A DNA stretch of 28,665 nucleotides from Methanoregula sp. UBA247 (GTDB lineage: Archaea > Halobacteriota > Methanomicrobia > Methanomicrobiales > Methanospirillaceae). Location of the stretch: NCBI GenBank assembly GCA_002495055.1, contig DADR01000039.1, forward strand, positions 6,721-35,385. Reading direction: 5' to 3'. The notes under the pieces are model-generated. The model searched no databases. It saw only the letters and a program-made list of their open reading frames with translations, and was not told where the DNA came from. Of the stretch, positions 17,206 through 25,120 are shown one piece after another (position 1 is the first letter of the stretch; every line of letters begins with the position of its first letter). The translations under genes and the position numbers were made by a program.

Positions 17206-17236
17206 TATATAAGGTATTTTCTATCTTCCTTATATA
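17206..17236 (-). promoter_or_regulatory. 9-bp inverted repeat holding TATA boxes, upstream of wzm
   Basis: TATATAAGG at 17206-17214 is matched by its perfect reverse complement CCTTATATA at 17228-17236, with 13 bases between. On the minus strand the CCTTATATA at 17214-17206 is a good archaeal TATA box. It would start transcription near 17180, about 30 bases before the wzm TTG. The symmetry means each arm holds a TATA-like core, so the element may be a dyad operator, a bidirectional promoter or both. Confidence 0.55.
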
Positions 17237-17279
17237 ATCAGGCAATTCAAGAAAGCAACCAATGGAAAACCAGAACTCT

Positions 17280-18353
17280 TTATTGTTTCTGTCTTACAAC
17301 GGCATTCATTTTTTCCGTAAAGACAGAGATATCAAACTTTTGTGCCTGTTCCATGCAAGCCTTCTGAAACGATTCGGGAGCCCTGGATACTTCATAAACG
17401 GCATGTATTATCGCTTGCGGATCCGGGTTTACCAGGCGACCAGTATCTGATGTCACTGTTTCACAAAATCCCCCTTGATTTACTGCGACAACAGGTTTTC
17501 CACTCGCCATTGCTTCAAGCGGTGTCAAACCGAAATCTTCATCAAGTGCTGTACAGACAAGACCTTTGCAATGCGCATAGAGATTGATGAGTTCCTGTTC
17601 CGGAATTTCCCCGAGGAATCTGATATTTTCTGGCAAATCCCGAAACAGCTGTTGCGTATATTTTTGGGCATGATCACCTTTCGAAAATCCTCCGGCAATA
17701 ACAAGGTTCTGATCTGGCATACGACGAAAACTTTCTATTTGCAGTTCAATTCTCTTCTCAGGATAAAGCCTGTTTACTGATAACCAAAAATCTCCATACT
17801 CCCTGCAGGAGAATCGGGAAGTATCTACCGGAGGATATATCACATCGGCATCGTAATGGAGAAAACGCGACACTCTTTCCTGGGTTATCCGGGAAATCGC
17901 GATTATTCGATCAATATCCCGGATTGATCGGCGATCGTACCATCGCATACTATAAACCCACAGACGAAATGCTTCCCGCGAAAAAAAGTTTTTCTGGCGC
18001 TTGAGAAATACGTCATACAGATCATAAAATGGTCTCACGGGACTATAGCAATACCAGAGATTGGGGTGATTCAGGTGTGCAGCATAATGGCTCCAGTAAC
18101 CCGAAAAAATAAAAAAGTCATATTGATCAGAAAGATCACAGAAATAAAATTTTTTTTGTGCTGTAAATTGTTTTATTGGTGGTAGTTTAAATGTATCTCC
18201 CAGGGCTATTACCTTTCCCTTAAATTGTAAGTTTTCCAGTGCATTGGTATCAGTGGTTATAATATCACCATGAAAAATTTCAGCAAGTGTTGTGACCACT
18301 CGCTCCCCTCCACCAATAGCACCGAAATAATCATGAAATATTGCAATCTTCAT
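17280..18353 (-). CDS. GT4-family glycosyltransferase (WbaZ/WbpZ mannosyltransferase-like)
   Basis: A 357-residue GT-B enzyme, probably using a GDP-sugar. MKIAIFHDYFGAIGGGERV holds the glycine loop. WYCYSPVRPFYDLYD near 122-136 resembles the CHSPMRYAWD region of WbaZ/WbpZ-type mannosyl- and rhamnosyltransferases. YPPVDTSRF precedes the linker, and FWLSVNRLYPEKRIE opens the donor domain. The E-x7-E motif is E-DFGLTPL-E in LDEDFGLTPLEAMASGKPV. It is followed by wzm and preceded by the Rmd-like reductase, so GDP-rhamnose or GDP-mannose are the likely donors; this is inferred from family and neighbours. The ATG at 18353 has no strong ribosome binding site. Confidence 0.88.
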   Translation of the reverse strand: MKIAIFHDYFGAIGGGERVVTTLAEIFHGDIITTDTNALENLQFKGKVIALGDTFKLPPIKQFTAQKKFYFCDLSDQYDFFIFSGYWSHYAAHLNHPNLWYCYSPVRPFYDLYDVFLKRQKNFFSREAFRLWVYSMRWYDRRSIRDIDRIIAISRITQERVSRFLHYDADVIYPPVDTSRFSCREYGDFWLSVNRLYPEKRIELQIESFRRMPDQNLVIAGGFSKGDHAQKYTQQLFRDLPENIRFLGEIPEQELINLYAHCKGLVCTALDEDFGLTPLEAMASGKPVVAVNQGGFCETVTSDTGRLVNPDPQAIIHAVYEVSRAPESFQKACMEQAQKFDISVFTEKMNAVVRQKQ

Positions 18354-18384
18354 GGTATTTTACCATTCATCATCAGTTTCCTTT

Positions 18385-18534
18385 CTACCAATACTGGTAA
18401 AATTTCTTACCAATAATCGCTGTGTCTCTTATGGAGGAATAAATCCAGCAGCGGTTCATGCCAAATCTTTCGTTTGCGATCGGCAAATCAATAAAACCTT
18501 TAAAAAACCGCGGAATCCTGTTTTGCATCCTCAT
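18385..18534 (-). CDS. possible 49-residue protein coupled to the Rmd-like gene
   Basis: This small ORF starts with an ATG that overlaps the TGA stop of the upstream reductase gene as ATGA, the arrangement used by other coupled genes in this window. It reads MRMQNRIPRFFKGFIDLPI and so on, basic and aromatic-rich, ending FYQYW at TAG 18387-18385. I recognise no family. It may be a real small protein, or the first part of a broken gene that once lay between the reductase and the GT4. Two TACCAATA boxes 22 bases apart lie at and beyond its 3' end. Confidence 0.35.
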   Translation of the reverse strand: MRMQNRIPRFFKGFIDLPIANERFGMNRCWIYSSIRDTAIIGKKFYQYW

Positions 18535-19535
18535 GAAGTAACCCCCGAATGCATCTTCGACTCGTCCTTTATTCGTTTGTCCCAGTATTGATACATCGAC
18601 ATAAGACTCTCTTCAAAAGGAATCGATGGTTTCCATCCAAGATCACGCTGGATTTTCTGGTAACTCCCAACAATACGGGGATTATCAATTGGGCGGATTT
18701 GAGACTGTTCCTGGAGTATATCCACACGAATACAAAGCATTTTGGAAAGTAAAGTAACGATATCCTGAATCGCCCGACCCTGACCGCTGCAGATATTGTA
18801 GACCTCTCCCTTCAAACCTTTGGTAAGGAGAAGATAATATGCCTCAATAACATCATGCACATCAACAAAATCACGAACAATCATCCCATTACCAATATGG
18901 ATGACGGGTTTCTGAATTCCACGAGCAACCATCACAAACTGCTTGACTATCGCACTGACGACAAAGCGATCAGTCTGGCCAGGACCGCAGTGGTTAAATG
19001 AACGGGTACAGCAGATATCAAGATCATATCCTTTGGCATATATTCTCGCAAGGTGCTCCTGGGCTACCCGTGCAACTGCGTAGGGATTCTCCGGGCATTG
19101 TGGCCTTTCTTCAGTTATTGGCAGGTCTTTTTCTGACACAATCCCGTATTGTTCAGATGATCCAATTGATAGAACCCTGGCGGCATTGTCATTGAGCCTC
19201 ACCGTGTCGATAATATTCAGGAAGATATTGGTATTATTCATAAACGAGAAAACCGGGCTCTTCCAGCTTTCGGCAACAGAGCTCTGTGCAGCGAGATGAA
19301 GGATGTAATCCGGCTGTATTTCCTCAATAAGTAATTTGATTTTTGGAATATCGTTAAGATCAGCCTGATGGAAATAATGGCCATTGAGAAGTTCTGCAGG
19401 TGTATTAATAAAATCCCATGCAGGTTTTGAACGGCTGATCCCATGGATCTCTAAATTATTATGACGGGATGACAGTAAATGAACAAAATGCCCCCCAACA
19501 AAACCGCTGATGCCGGTGATCAGTATTTTTTTCAT
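18531..19535 (-). CDS. rmd: GDP-6-deoxy-D-mannose reductase-like SDR (Rmd type)
   Basis: A 334-residue extended short-chain dehydrogenase. The NAD(P) motif is GISGFVGGH (Gly8, 11, 14). GSSEQYG at 125-131 supplies the catalytic Ser and Glu. The Tyr is Tyr152 in NPYAVARVAQE, where the usual YxxxK lysine is replaced by Arg156. RSFNHCGPGQTDRFVVSAIV is typical of Rmd and GDP-mannose 4,6-dehydratase relatives. Rmd reduces GDP-4-keto-6-deoxy-mannose, made by Gmd, to GDP-D-rhamnose. A dehydratase (Gmd) is not in this window and would have to lie elsewhere. GGAGA just before the ATG supports the start. It is the first gene of the long minus-strand block and is divergent from the GT2 at 19766. Exact product (D-rhamnose or a relative) is inferred. 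Confidence 0.8.
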   Translation of the reverse strand: MKKILITGISGFVGGHFVHLLSSRHNNLEIHGISRSKPAWDFINTPAELLNGHYFHQADLNDIPKIKLLIEEIQPDYILHLAAQSSVAESWKSPVFSFMNNTNIFLNIIDTVRLNDNAARVLSIGSSEQYGIVSEKDLPITEERPQCPENPYAVARVAQEHLARIYAKGYDLDICCTRSFNHCGPGQTDRFVVSAIVKQFVMVARGIQKPVIHIGNGMIVRDFVDVHDVIEAYYLLLTKGLKGEVYNICSGQGRAIQDIVTLLSKMLCIRVDILQEQSQIRPIDNPRIVGSYQKIQRDLGWKPSIPFEESLMSMYQYWDKRIKDESKMHSGVTS

Positions 19536-19765
19536 GATTCTCCAAAATTCGAGTCTGAGTACTTTACCTGTTTGATATGAAGAAATATGCGGATTCAGGA
19601 ATGTTCCCGGTACATTATATGTTCATTTTTTATTTGAAATGAATATTTTGCTTTTCCGGGATTATTTTGAATAAAATAGATATGCAAATTCTTTTCCAAT
19701 GAATTTATTGAATCAAACGGCAATTTATCTTAATATCCGATAAAAAAATCCCTTCAGGAACTATC
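19536..19765. promoter_or_regulatory. divergent promoter region of the Rmd-like and GT2 genes
   Basis: A 230-base AT-rich gap with no ORF longer than about 20 codons. On the minus strand CATATAATG near 19612-19621 could serve the reductase gene. On the plus strand the AT-rich stretch around 19722-19736, with TTTATCTTAATAT, could serve the GT2. An AGGA lies about seven bases before the GT2 ATG. Confidence 0.4.
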
Positions 19766-20923
19766 ATGGATCCACCATCCGGTAACGAAAATACAGTTGA
19801 CGTTTCGGTTATACTTCCCGCTCTCGACGAGGAGCGCACAATTGAAGAATGCATTACAAAAATTCAGAAAGTATTCAAGGAGAATGCCATACGGGGAGAA
19901 ATTATAGTTGCTGATTCATCGAGCGATCGAACCCGGGAGATTGCAGAATCCCTGGGAGCACATGTCATCCCTGTAGAAAAGAATGGTTATGGAAATGCAT
20001 ATCTTGCGGGTTTTGAACATGCAAAGGGTCATTACCTTGTAATGGGCGATGCAGACAACACGTACGATTTTCTTGCTATCCCAAAGATGCTCGCTCCTTT
20101 CAGGAACGGTGCCGATTTTGTTATCGGATCGCGGTTTCAGGGTACAATCCATAAAGGTTCAATGGACGCGCTTCACCGCTATATCGGAAATCCGATTTTA
20201 ACCTGGATGATCAATATTTTTTTCCATACGAACTTTTCTGATGCGCACAGTGGATTTCGCGCGATAACACGTGAAGCGTTTGACAGGTTACCGTTAACGA
20301 CCGGAGGCATGGAGTTTGCATCTGAAATGCTGGTAATGGCATCAAAAGAACAGTTGAAAATTGTTGAAGTAGCTATTGATTATTTTCCGCGACTGGCACC
20401 CTCCAAGCTGCACAGTTTTGCTGACGGGTGGCGCCACATACGGTTTGTACTTCTTATGAAACCTCTGCCATTTATCGCTGTCCCGGGATTTCTTTTTTCT
20501 CTTGTCGGACTTTTATTGATGACGTTTTTTTATATTCAGGGAGATATTGAATCCTCACATCTTCATACATTCATTCTTGGTGCCATTCTCATGATTGGGG
20601 GTGTTCAGGTCGTCCTCTCGGGTTTCCTGATGAAGACCTATTCGGTTATTCACGGATTTGAGAACAAGAAGGGGATTATTGAGCTGCTGATGAAATACCA
20701 TAGTCTGGAAATATTCCTTATCCTGGGTTTTTTTTTAGCAGCAGCCGGAATACTCATAGGACTCAATATCTTCCTCCAGTGGATCTCGACTAATTTTGGT
20801 TTTCTCTCCGAGATCTCGACTGCGATTATTTCCCTTGTCCTGATTGTGACCGGTATCCAGATTTTCCTTTTTGCTGTTTTCCAGAGTATGATGCTCCTGA
20901 ATGAAAATAACAATCATGTATAG
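19766..20923 (+). CDS. GT2 glycosyltransferase with C-terminal membrane helices (polyprenyl-phosphate type)
   Basis: A 385-residue enzyme. The GT-A domain has VSVILPALDEERTIEEC, IIVADSSSDRT and the metal-binding DAD in VMGDADNTYDF. GSRFQGTIHKGSMDALH and DAHSGFRA follow, all typical of dolichol-phosphate-sugar synthases. From about residue 225 there are four hydrophobic helices in two pairs. Bacterial and archaeal enzymes of this shape load glucose or another hexose onto polyprenyl phosphate, often as the first or a side step of N-glycan assembly. CAGGA before the ATG supports the start. The stop is nine bases before the following GT4, so the two form an operon. It lies near aglB, which would use the lipid-linked product. 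Confidence 0.87.
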   Translation: MDPPSGNENTVDVSVILPALDEERTIEECITKIQKVFKENAIRGEIIVADSSSDRTREIAESLGAHVIPVEKNGYGNAYLAGFEHAKGHYLVMGDADNTYDFLAIPKMLAPFRNGADFVIGSRFQGTIHKGSMDALHRYIGNPILTWMINIFFHTNFSDAHSGFRAITREAFDRLPLTTGGMEFASEMLVMASKEQLKIVEVAIDYFPRLAPSKLHSFADGWRHIRFVLLMKPLPFIAVPGFLFSLVGLLLMTFFYIQGDIESSHLHTFILGAILMIGGVQVVLSGFLMKTYSVIHGFENKKGIIELLMKYHSLEIFLILGFFLAAAGILIGLNIFLQWISTNFGFLSEISTAIISLVLIVTGIQIFLFAVFQSMMLLNENNNHV

Positions 20924-20932
20924 GTATTGAGG

Positions 20933-22081
20933 ATGAAGATCGCGTTTGTCTATGATGTCATCTATCCCTATGTAAAAGGTGGGGTGGAAAAACGTGTCTG
21001 GGAACTTGCCGTGAGGCTTTCCTGCCGTGGCCATGAAGTGCATATTTTCGGCATGAAATTCTGGCAAGGTGATGATGTTCTCATTCGTGAGGGCGTGATC
21101 CTTCATGGGGTATGCCCCGCTCAAAAACTCTATGATGGTGGCAGGAGGACAATCTGGCAGGCTTTGAATTTCAGTATTCACCTCATCTCACCCTTACTAA
21201 AGGAAAAATTTGATATCATCGATTGCCAGCAGTTTCCCTATTTTTCATGTTTTTCTGCAAAGATTCTCTCTATACTGAAAAAAATCCCCCTTGTGATTAC
21301 CTGGCATGAAATCTGGGGAAATTACTGGTATGAATATCTGGGATTGAAAGGTTTGGGGGGAAAGACCATTGAGCGATGTGTGGCACGGCTCGCCTCAAAT
21401 AATATTGCCGTGTCAGATACCACCGCGAAAAACCTGAGCAATCTCGGAATACGCCATGGAATAAAGATTATTCCCAATGGTGTTGATCTCCACAACATCA
21501 AATCAATTTCCCCCGCAAATGAACCGTCGGATATCATCTTTGCAGGACGGCTGATAAGGGAAAAACATGTCGACCTATTAATTCAGGCATTCAATATACT
21601 CTTATCAGAACACCCGAATCATTTCCTGATGATTATCGGGGATGGTCCTGAAAGAAATACAATTTTGACCCTTATAAACAAATTACGTCTGCACGAGAGT
21701 GTACGTTTTATAGGATTCCAGGAATGCCACAATGATGTCCTGGCTCGTATGAAATCTTCGAAAATATGTGTTCTTCCCTCAACCCGGGAGGGGTTTGGTA
21801 TCACTGCGCTGGAAGCTCTGGCTTGCGGGCTTCCCGTGGTAACGGTAGATCACCCGGCAAATGCAATCCGTGATTTAATTACCGAAAGCAATGGTTTCCT
21901 GTGTGCTCCTTCTGCTGATGATCTTGCAACAACAATCTGTCTGGCACTCAGGCACCACGCGGAAATGCGAACGGCCTGTATTGTGTCAGCTGAATCGTTC
22001 GATTGGGATCGGATAACCTCGGATATCGAGTCCTATTATCGATCGGTAATTGCTGTTAATAATACCTTTTCATCACCATAA
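20933..22081 (+). CDS. GT4-family glycosyltransferase
   Basis: A 382-residue GT-B enzyme. It starts MKIAFVYDVIYPYVKGGVE with the KGGVEKR acceptor loop. KIIPNGVDLHNI precedes the linker, and DIIFAGRLIREKHVDLLI opens the donor domain. The E-x7-E motif is E-GFGITAL-E in TREGFGITALEALACGLPV. TAGGT at 20921-20925 lies seven bases before the ATG at 20933 and favours it over a TTG at 20927. The gene follows the membrane GT2 by nine bases and is convergent with aglB across 49 bases. It probably extends a lipid-linked oligosaccharide. Confidence 0.88.
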   Translation: MKIAFVYDVIYPYVKGGVEKRVWELAVRLSCRGHEVHIFGMKFWQGDDVLIREGVILHGVCPAQKLYDGGRRTIWQALNFSIHLISPLLKEKFDIIDCQQFPYFSCFSAKILSILKKIPLVITWHEIWGNYWYEYLGLKGLGGKTIERCVARLASNNIAVSDTTAKNLSNLGIRHGIKIIPNGVDLHNIKSISPANEPSDIIFAGRLIREKHVDLLIQAFNILLSEHPNHFLMIIGDGPERNTILTLINKLRLHESVRFIGFQECHNDVLARMKSSKICVLPSTREGFGITALEALACGLPVVTVDHPANAIRDLITESNGFLCAPSADDLATTICLALRHHAEMRTACIVSAESFDWDRITSDIESYYRSVIAVNNTFSSP

Positions 22082-22130
22082 ATGAAGGAAAAGGTTCGCG
22101 ATCCCGCACAATAACCGTTCCAATGATCGA

Positions 22131-24806
22131 TTATTCGGCAGGTCTGTTTGCTTCCGTCACATCTTTTTCCGTGACCGAAATAAATCGCGATGTACCGACA
22201 ATGTGGTACATTCCGGTTGCACGGACTTCATAGGGATTACCTTCAGTTGAGTAGGGTACAACAAACTCCCCCCCCTCACTTACCTGACGGTAGATAAAAT
22301 CTCGGCCGGTATTAGTCACAACGGGTAATTCTATAATGCCGTTACCGGTAATATGCGCACCATTGACATATTCAAAGATTTTCACGTTTTTGATATCAGT
22401 CAGGGTAAGGGTATCCGATTCCGGGAAAATTTTTACGGACGCATCATTCGGTGATTCATGGATGAGCCTGTAGTGTTTCAGTGCAGAGATATCCTGCACG
22501 GTTCGGTTCGGAAGATTTGAGAAAATATCTGCATATCGGCCTGATGAAAGATCTGCGCCCTCTCTGACAATACGGCTGTCATTATTAAGCAGTGAAATAT
22601 CCTGCTCCTTCTCGCTCGTGATGACCCTTGCATACCCCTTTACATCCTCGGCGGTTTCACCAGTTGCAGGAACCTGACGGATAATATACTGGACATACGT
22701 CGTGTTTTTCGGGATTTGCATTGATCCATCAAAATTGTGGAGTCGTGCGACCATTGTCTGGAAATATGCGTTATCGTACAGGTGGATCTTTTTCAGGTGT
22801 GAGGGATTGTTTGCGTCAGGTTGCATGAACCATTTAATATAGGGAGAAATATCGACTGAATTGCTCTGCCAGGGTACCAGATTTGTAAATGTGTCAATAG
22901 CCATGTCTGAATTCGTGATCACATATTTCCCTCCCAGGGATTGCAGGATATCATTTGCCGGTGATTCGTTCTGACTCAGGAAGTACGCAGCAGTCCCCGA
23001 TCTGCCACCAAGGTTATCCTGAAAGGGATTAGTAACAGGAATCCGGTGTGCAAAGAAGGTGATCCAGTGGCCTGCATCCCATTCAGCGATAATACCATAA
23101 GATTCTGCGGGGTAGGAAAAACCGCGTGATTCATAGGTCTTATAATAATCAATTCCTGTATCTGGTGTGTGGGTTTGTAACCAGGCGAGCGACTCTACCC
23201 AGTCTGATGAAATCTCATGATTGGGGGTATTCATACCATATGAAATGTCCTGTGAGACGGAAATTGTGAGTAAACCCACTGTGAGAAGAAGTACAAAAAA
23301 TAAAATACTGTTTTTTATGAATTCGGCGTGGTTTGTTTGCGATTTGATCGTTGGTTTGATTATTTTCCTGGTATCTTTTCGTGGTGATTTCGATTTTTTC
23401 CTGGAATCATTCAAGACTGCATCGATGTTTGTATCCGTTGATCCGGATAACGGGGAAACTATCTCCGAACCATTCTTGACGAGAAGGTCTTTTCTCCAGC
23501 CGATGGTATCAGTAACACAGATTGCAGCCAGTAAAACGATATTGACCGTAAAAAAATATGCGAACCGCTGGAATCGGATGGTAAGAAGGAGCATGACCAG
23601 CGACCAGACCAGGAGGAAAACTGTTTGATTATTTTTATTCTTTACTACCGTGTATCCGACAAACAGCAGTCCTCCAGCCATCAGAATCAGTGCAACATTA
23701 AAATTTTCCCAGGCGCTCGTAAGGGTCCATGGAAGGGTTTCAACAACAGCAACAGAAAATATTGAGAAACCGAATAAAACCCCGAGTACCTGAACTATAA
23801 TCGTCTGGATCTGAGGAATAATCTGGATTAATACTATGCTTCCAGCGGTGAGTAGGAACAGACTGATCATAAATGCCCGTTTTTTTCCATGCATGACGGT
23901 GGTTAGTATAAAAAGCACTATCGTTTCGATGATGAGGGATAACTGAACGTATACAAGCCCAACGGAGTAACGGGAGAGGGATAAGCCATCATGCTTGATT
24001 CCAAAGAGAAGGAGAAGGATTATTGATACTGTTAAAAAAACCAGATTTATTATCAATAGAGAGTTGGAACGAAGATTCGAGAAATAATCCAGAATAAACT
24101 GAACAAGTGTATAGACTGCAATAATCAACAGTGTAATTACCACTGTTGTCGAAGCGAGAAGTGCAAGGAAAAAGATGACTCCGGTAATACCCGAGTAAAT
24201 TACCGGAAAATAAAGCGTTTCACGGTTTTTCAGATCAATTGGATGGCTTTTCACATACGACACGGCAAAGATATAGGTAAGAAAAAAGAGTGTGCTGAAC
24301 AAAACTTCTGCTATATGATGATCGGTCCACCCATATGATGAAAGAGAAAAATATTGAATCGAAACAACAGAAATCAGTCCTGCTGCGATAATTCCCGCTT
24401 TCCAGTTCCATACCGTTTTTCCCAGGTAATACATCACCGGGACCATGATCACAGCCATGAGAGGGGCTACCCAACCCGCTGTAAAAACAATCCCGGTGCG
24501 CGTTGTTACGCCAGTTATCAGGCATATTATCGCTGCAATGAATGGGTAGAGGGGTCCCCAGTCAATTATCTTGCCTGTCGGATATGCGGTCATGGGATCA
24601 AACCAGTTATACCGGGGAAAATCTTTGACCATCACCTCGACTTGTCTCAAGGTATACCAGGAATCCGTATCGAAAAGGTATAAAAATCCGGGATCTTTGA
24701 TGAACGCTGCAGGAATCATCCTGAGAGCAAGGGTAATTCCCATAAAAAGGAGGAGAAGTCCAACAATGATGTGTGACTGATGTTTTTTAAGATTGGTTAA
24801 ATCCAT
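22131..24806 (-). CDS. aglB: oligosaccharyltransferase, archaeal STT3/AglB type
   Basis: An 891-residue enzyme that moves a lipid-linked oligosaccharide to Asn of secreted proteins on the outer face of the membrane. About 12-13 helices fill residues 10-530. The first acidic motif is FDTDSWY with Asp46 and Asp48. WTDHHIAEV (160-168) forms the second acidic site, and TSAWENF may be the TIxE-like loop. The soluble C-terminal domain carries the sequon-recognition motif as EWDAGHW (575-581). The family consensus is WWDYG, so the first Trp and the Tyr are replaced. It lies convergent with a GT2-GT4 pair that may build its substrate. CAATATAAAA at 24851-24860 on the minus strand is a likely TATA box. 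Confidence 0.92.
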   Translation of the reverse strand: MDLTNLKKHQSHIIVGLLLLFMGITLALRMIPAAFIKDPGFLYLFDTDSWYTLRQVEVMVKDFPRYNWFDPMTAYPTGKIIDWGPLYPFIAAIICLITGVTTRTGIVFTAGWVAPLMAVIMVPVMYYLGKTVWNWKAGIIAAGLISVVSIQYFSLSSYGWTDHHIAEVLFSTLFFLTYIFAVSYVKSHPIDLKNRETLYFPVIYSGITGVIFFLALLASTTVVITLLIIAVYTLVQFILDYFSNLRSNSLLIINLVFLTVSIILLLLFGIKHDGLSLSRYSVGLVYVQLSLIIETIVLFILTTVMHGKKRAFMISLFLLTAGSIVLIQIIPQIQTIIVQVLGVLFGFSIFSVAVVETLPWTLTSAWENFNVALILMAGGLLFVGYTVVKNKNNQTVFLLVWSLVMLLLTIRFQRFAYFFTVNIVLLAAICVTDTIGWRKDLLVKNGSEIVSPLSGSTDTNIDAVLNDSRKKSKSPRKDTRKIIKPTIKSQTNHAEFIKNSILFFVLLLTVGLLTISVSQDISYGMNTPNHEISSDWVESLAWLQTHTPDTGIDYYKTYESRGFSYPAESYGIIAEWDAGHWITFFAHRIPVTNPFQDNLGGRSGTAAYFLSQNESPANDILQSLGGKYVITNSDMAIDTFTNLVPWQSNSVDISPYIKWFMQPDANNPSHLKKIHLYDNAYFQTMVARLHNFDGSMQIPKNTTYVQYIIRQVPATGETAEDVKGYARVITSEKEQDISLLNNDSRIVREGADLSSGRYADIFSNLPNRTVQDISALKHYRLIHESPNDASVKIFPESDTLTLTDIKNVKIFEYVNGAHITGNGIIELPVVTNTGRDFIYRQVSEGGEFVVPYSTEGNPYEVRATGMYHIVGTSRFISVTEKDVTEANRPAE

Positions 24807-24850
24807 TATTATCTATTAATGACGTAAAATTATAATAAACCTTCAACACT

Positions 24851-24860
24851 TTTTATATTG
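24851..24860 (-). promoter_or_regulatory. probable TATA box of aglB
   Basis: On the minus strand this reads CAATATAAAA. It lies about 45-55 bases upstream of the aglB ATG. Transcription would start near 24830 and give a leader of about 25 bases. Confidence 0.45.
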
Positions 24861-24941
24861 TTTTCATTTTGGGAGTGTGAAAATTTCCATCGGCATTTAC
24901 AAAAGAATGCATCAAAAGTCTTAGGAAAAAAAGGATTTTTC

Positions 24942-24948
24942 TTATATA
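24942..24948 (+). promoter_or_regulatory. strong TATA box without an obvious protein gene behind it
   Basis: TTATATA follows a T-rich stretch and a purine run (GGAAAAAAAGG at 24924-24934). It would start plus-strand transcription near 24970. No plus-strand protein gene follows, which points to a non-coding transcript. The part of the 312-base gap before it (24807-24941) holds only the aglB promoter and AT-rich sequence. Confidence 0.5.
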
Positions 24949-24969
24949 TCTCCCTCAAGGTCGGTATTG

Positions 24970-25120
24970 TTATCCTGGGAATCTGAACTTTTGTCAGATC
25001 TGATTCCCCGTTTTGCTGATTCGCATCGCCACGAATACATTATTCCTTTTGTACCCTTTAACGGATTCGCACAAAGAATCCTGCTGGCTTTTTATGGAAT
25101 GTGCAACTCTCTCTTTTTTT
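24970..25120 (+). ncRNA. candidate structured small RNA
   Basis: Three short hairpins follow the TATA box in a row. The first pairs GGGAATC (24977-24983) with GATTCCC (25002-25008), and has a further TGA/TCA pairing inside. The second pairs ATTCG (25019-25023) with CGAAT (25032-25036). The third pairs GGATTC (25063-25068) with GAATCC (25076-25081). A T5 run at 25089-25093 and a T7 run at 25114-25120 could end the transcript. The expected size is 120-150 bases. I see no box C/D or H/ACA layout. An alternative is that the hairpins are the 3' untranslated end of the minus-strand rtcB operon, or that the minus strand codes for a 32-residue peptide (25040-24942, with AGGA before its ATG). Confidence 0.35.

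Noticed and set aside
20735..21181. 148-codon minus-strand frame across the GT2-GT4 border
   Set aside because: Overlaps two well supported plus-strand genes; composition is not that of a known protein.
24942..25040. 32-codon minus-strand ORF MYSWRCESAKRG...
   Set aside because: It has AGGA before its ATG, but it is hydrophilic without features, is far from the previous gene, and overlaps the hairpins. Kept only as an alternative to the RNA reading.
24970..25093. Box C/D guide RNA reading of the hairpin region
   Set aside because: Three CTGA (D-box-like) sequences occur, but no TGATGA C box is present at the needed distance, and the stems do not form a K-turn arrangement.
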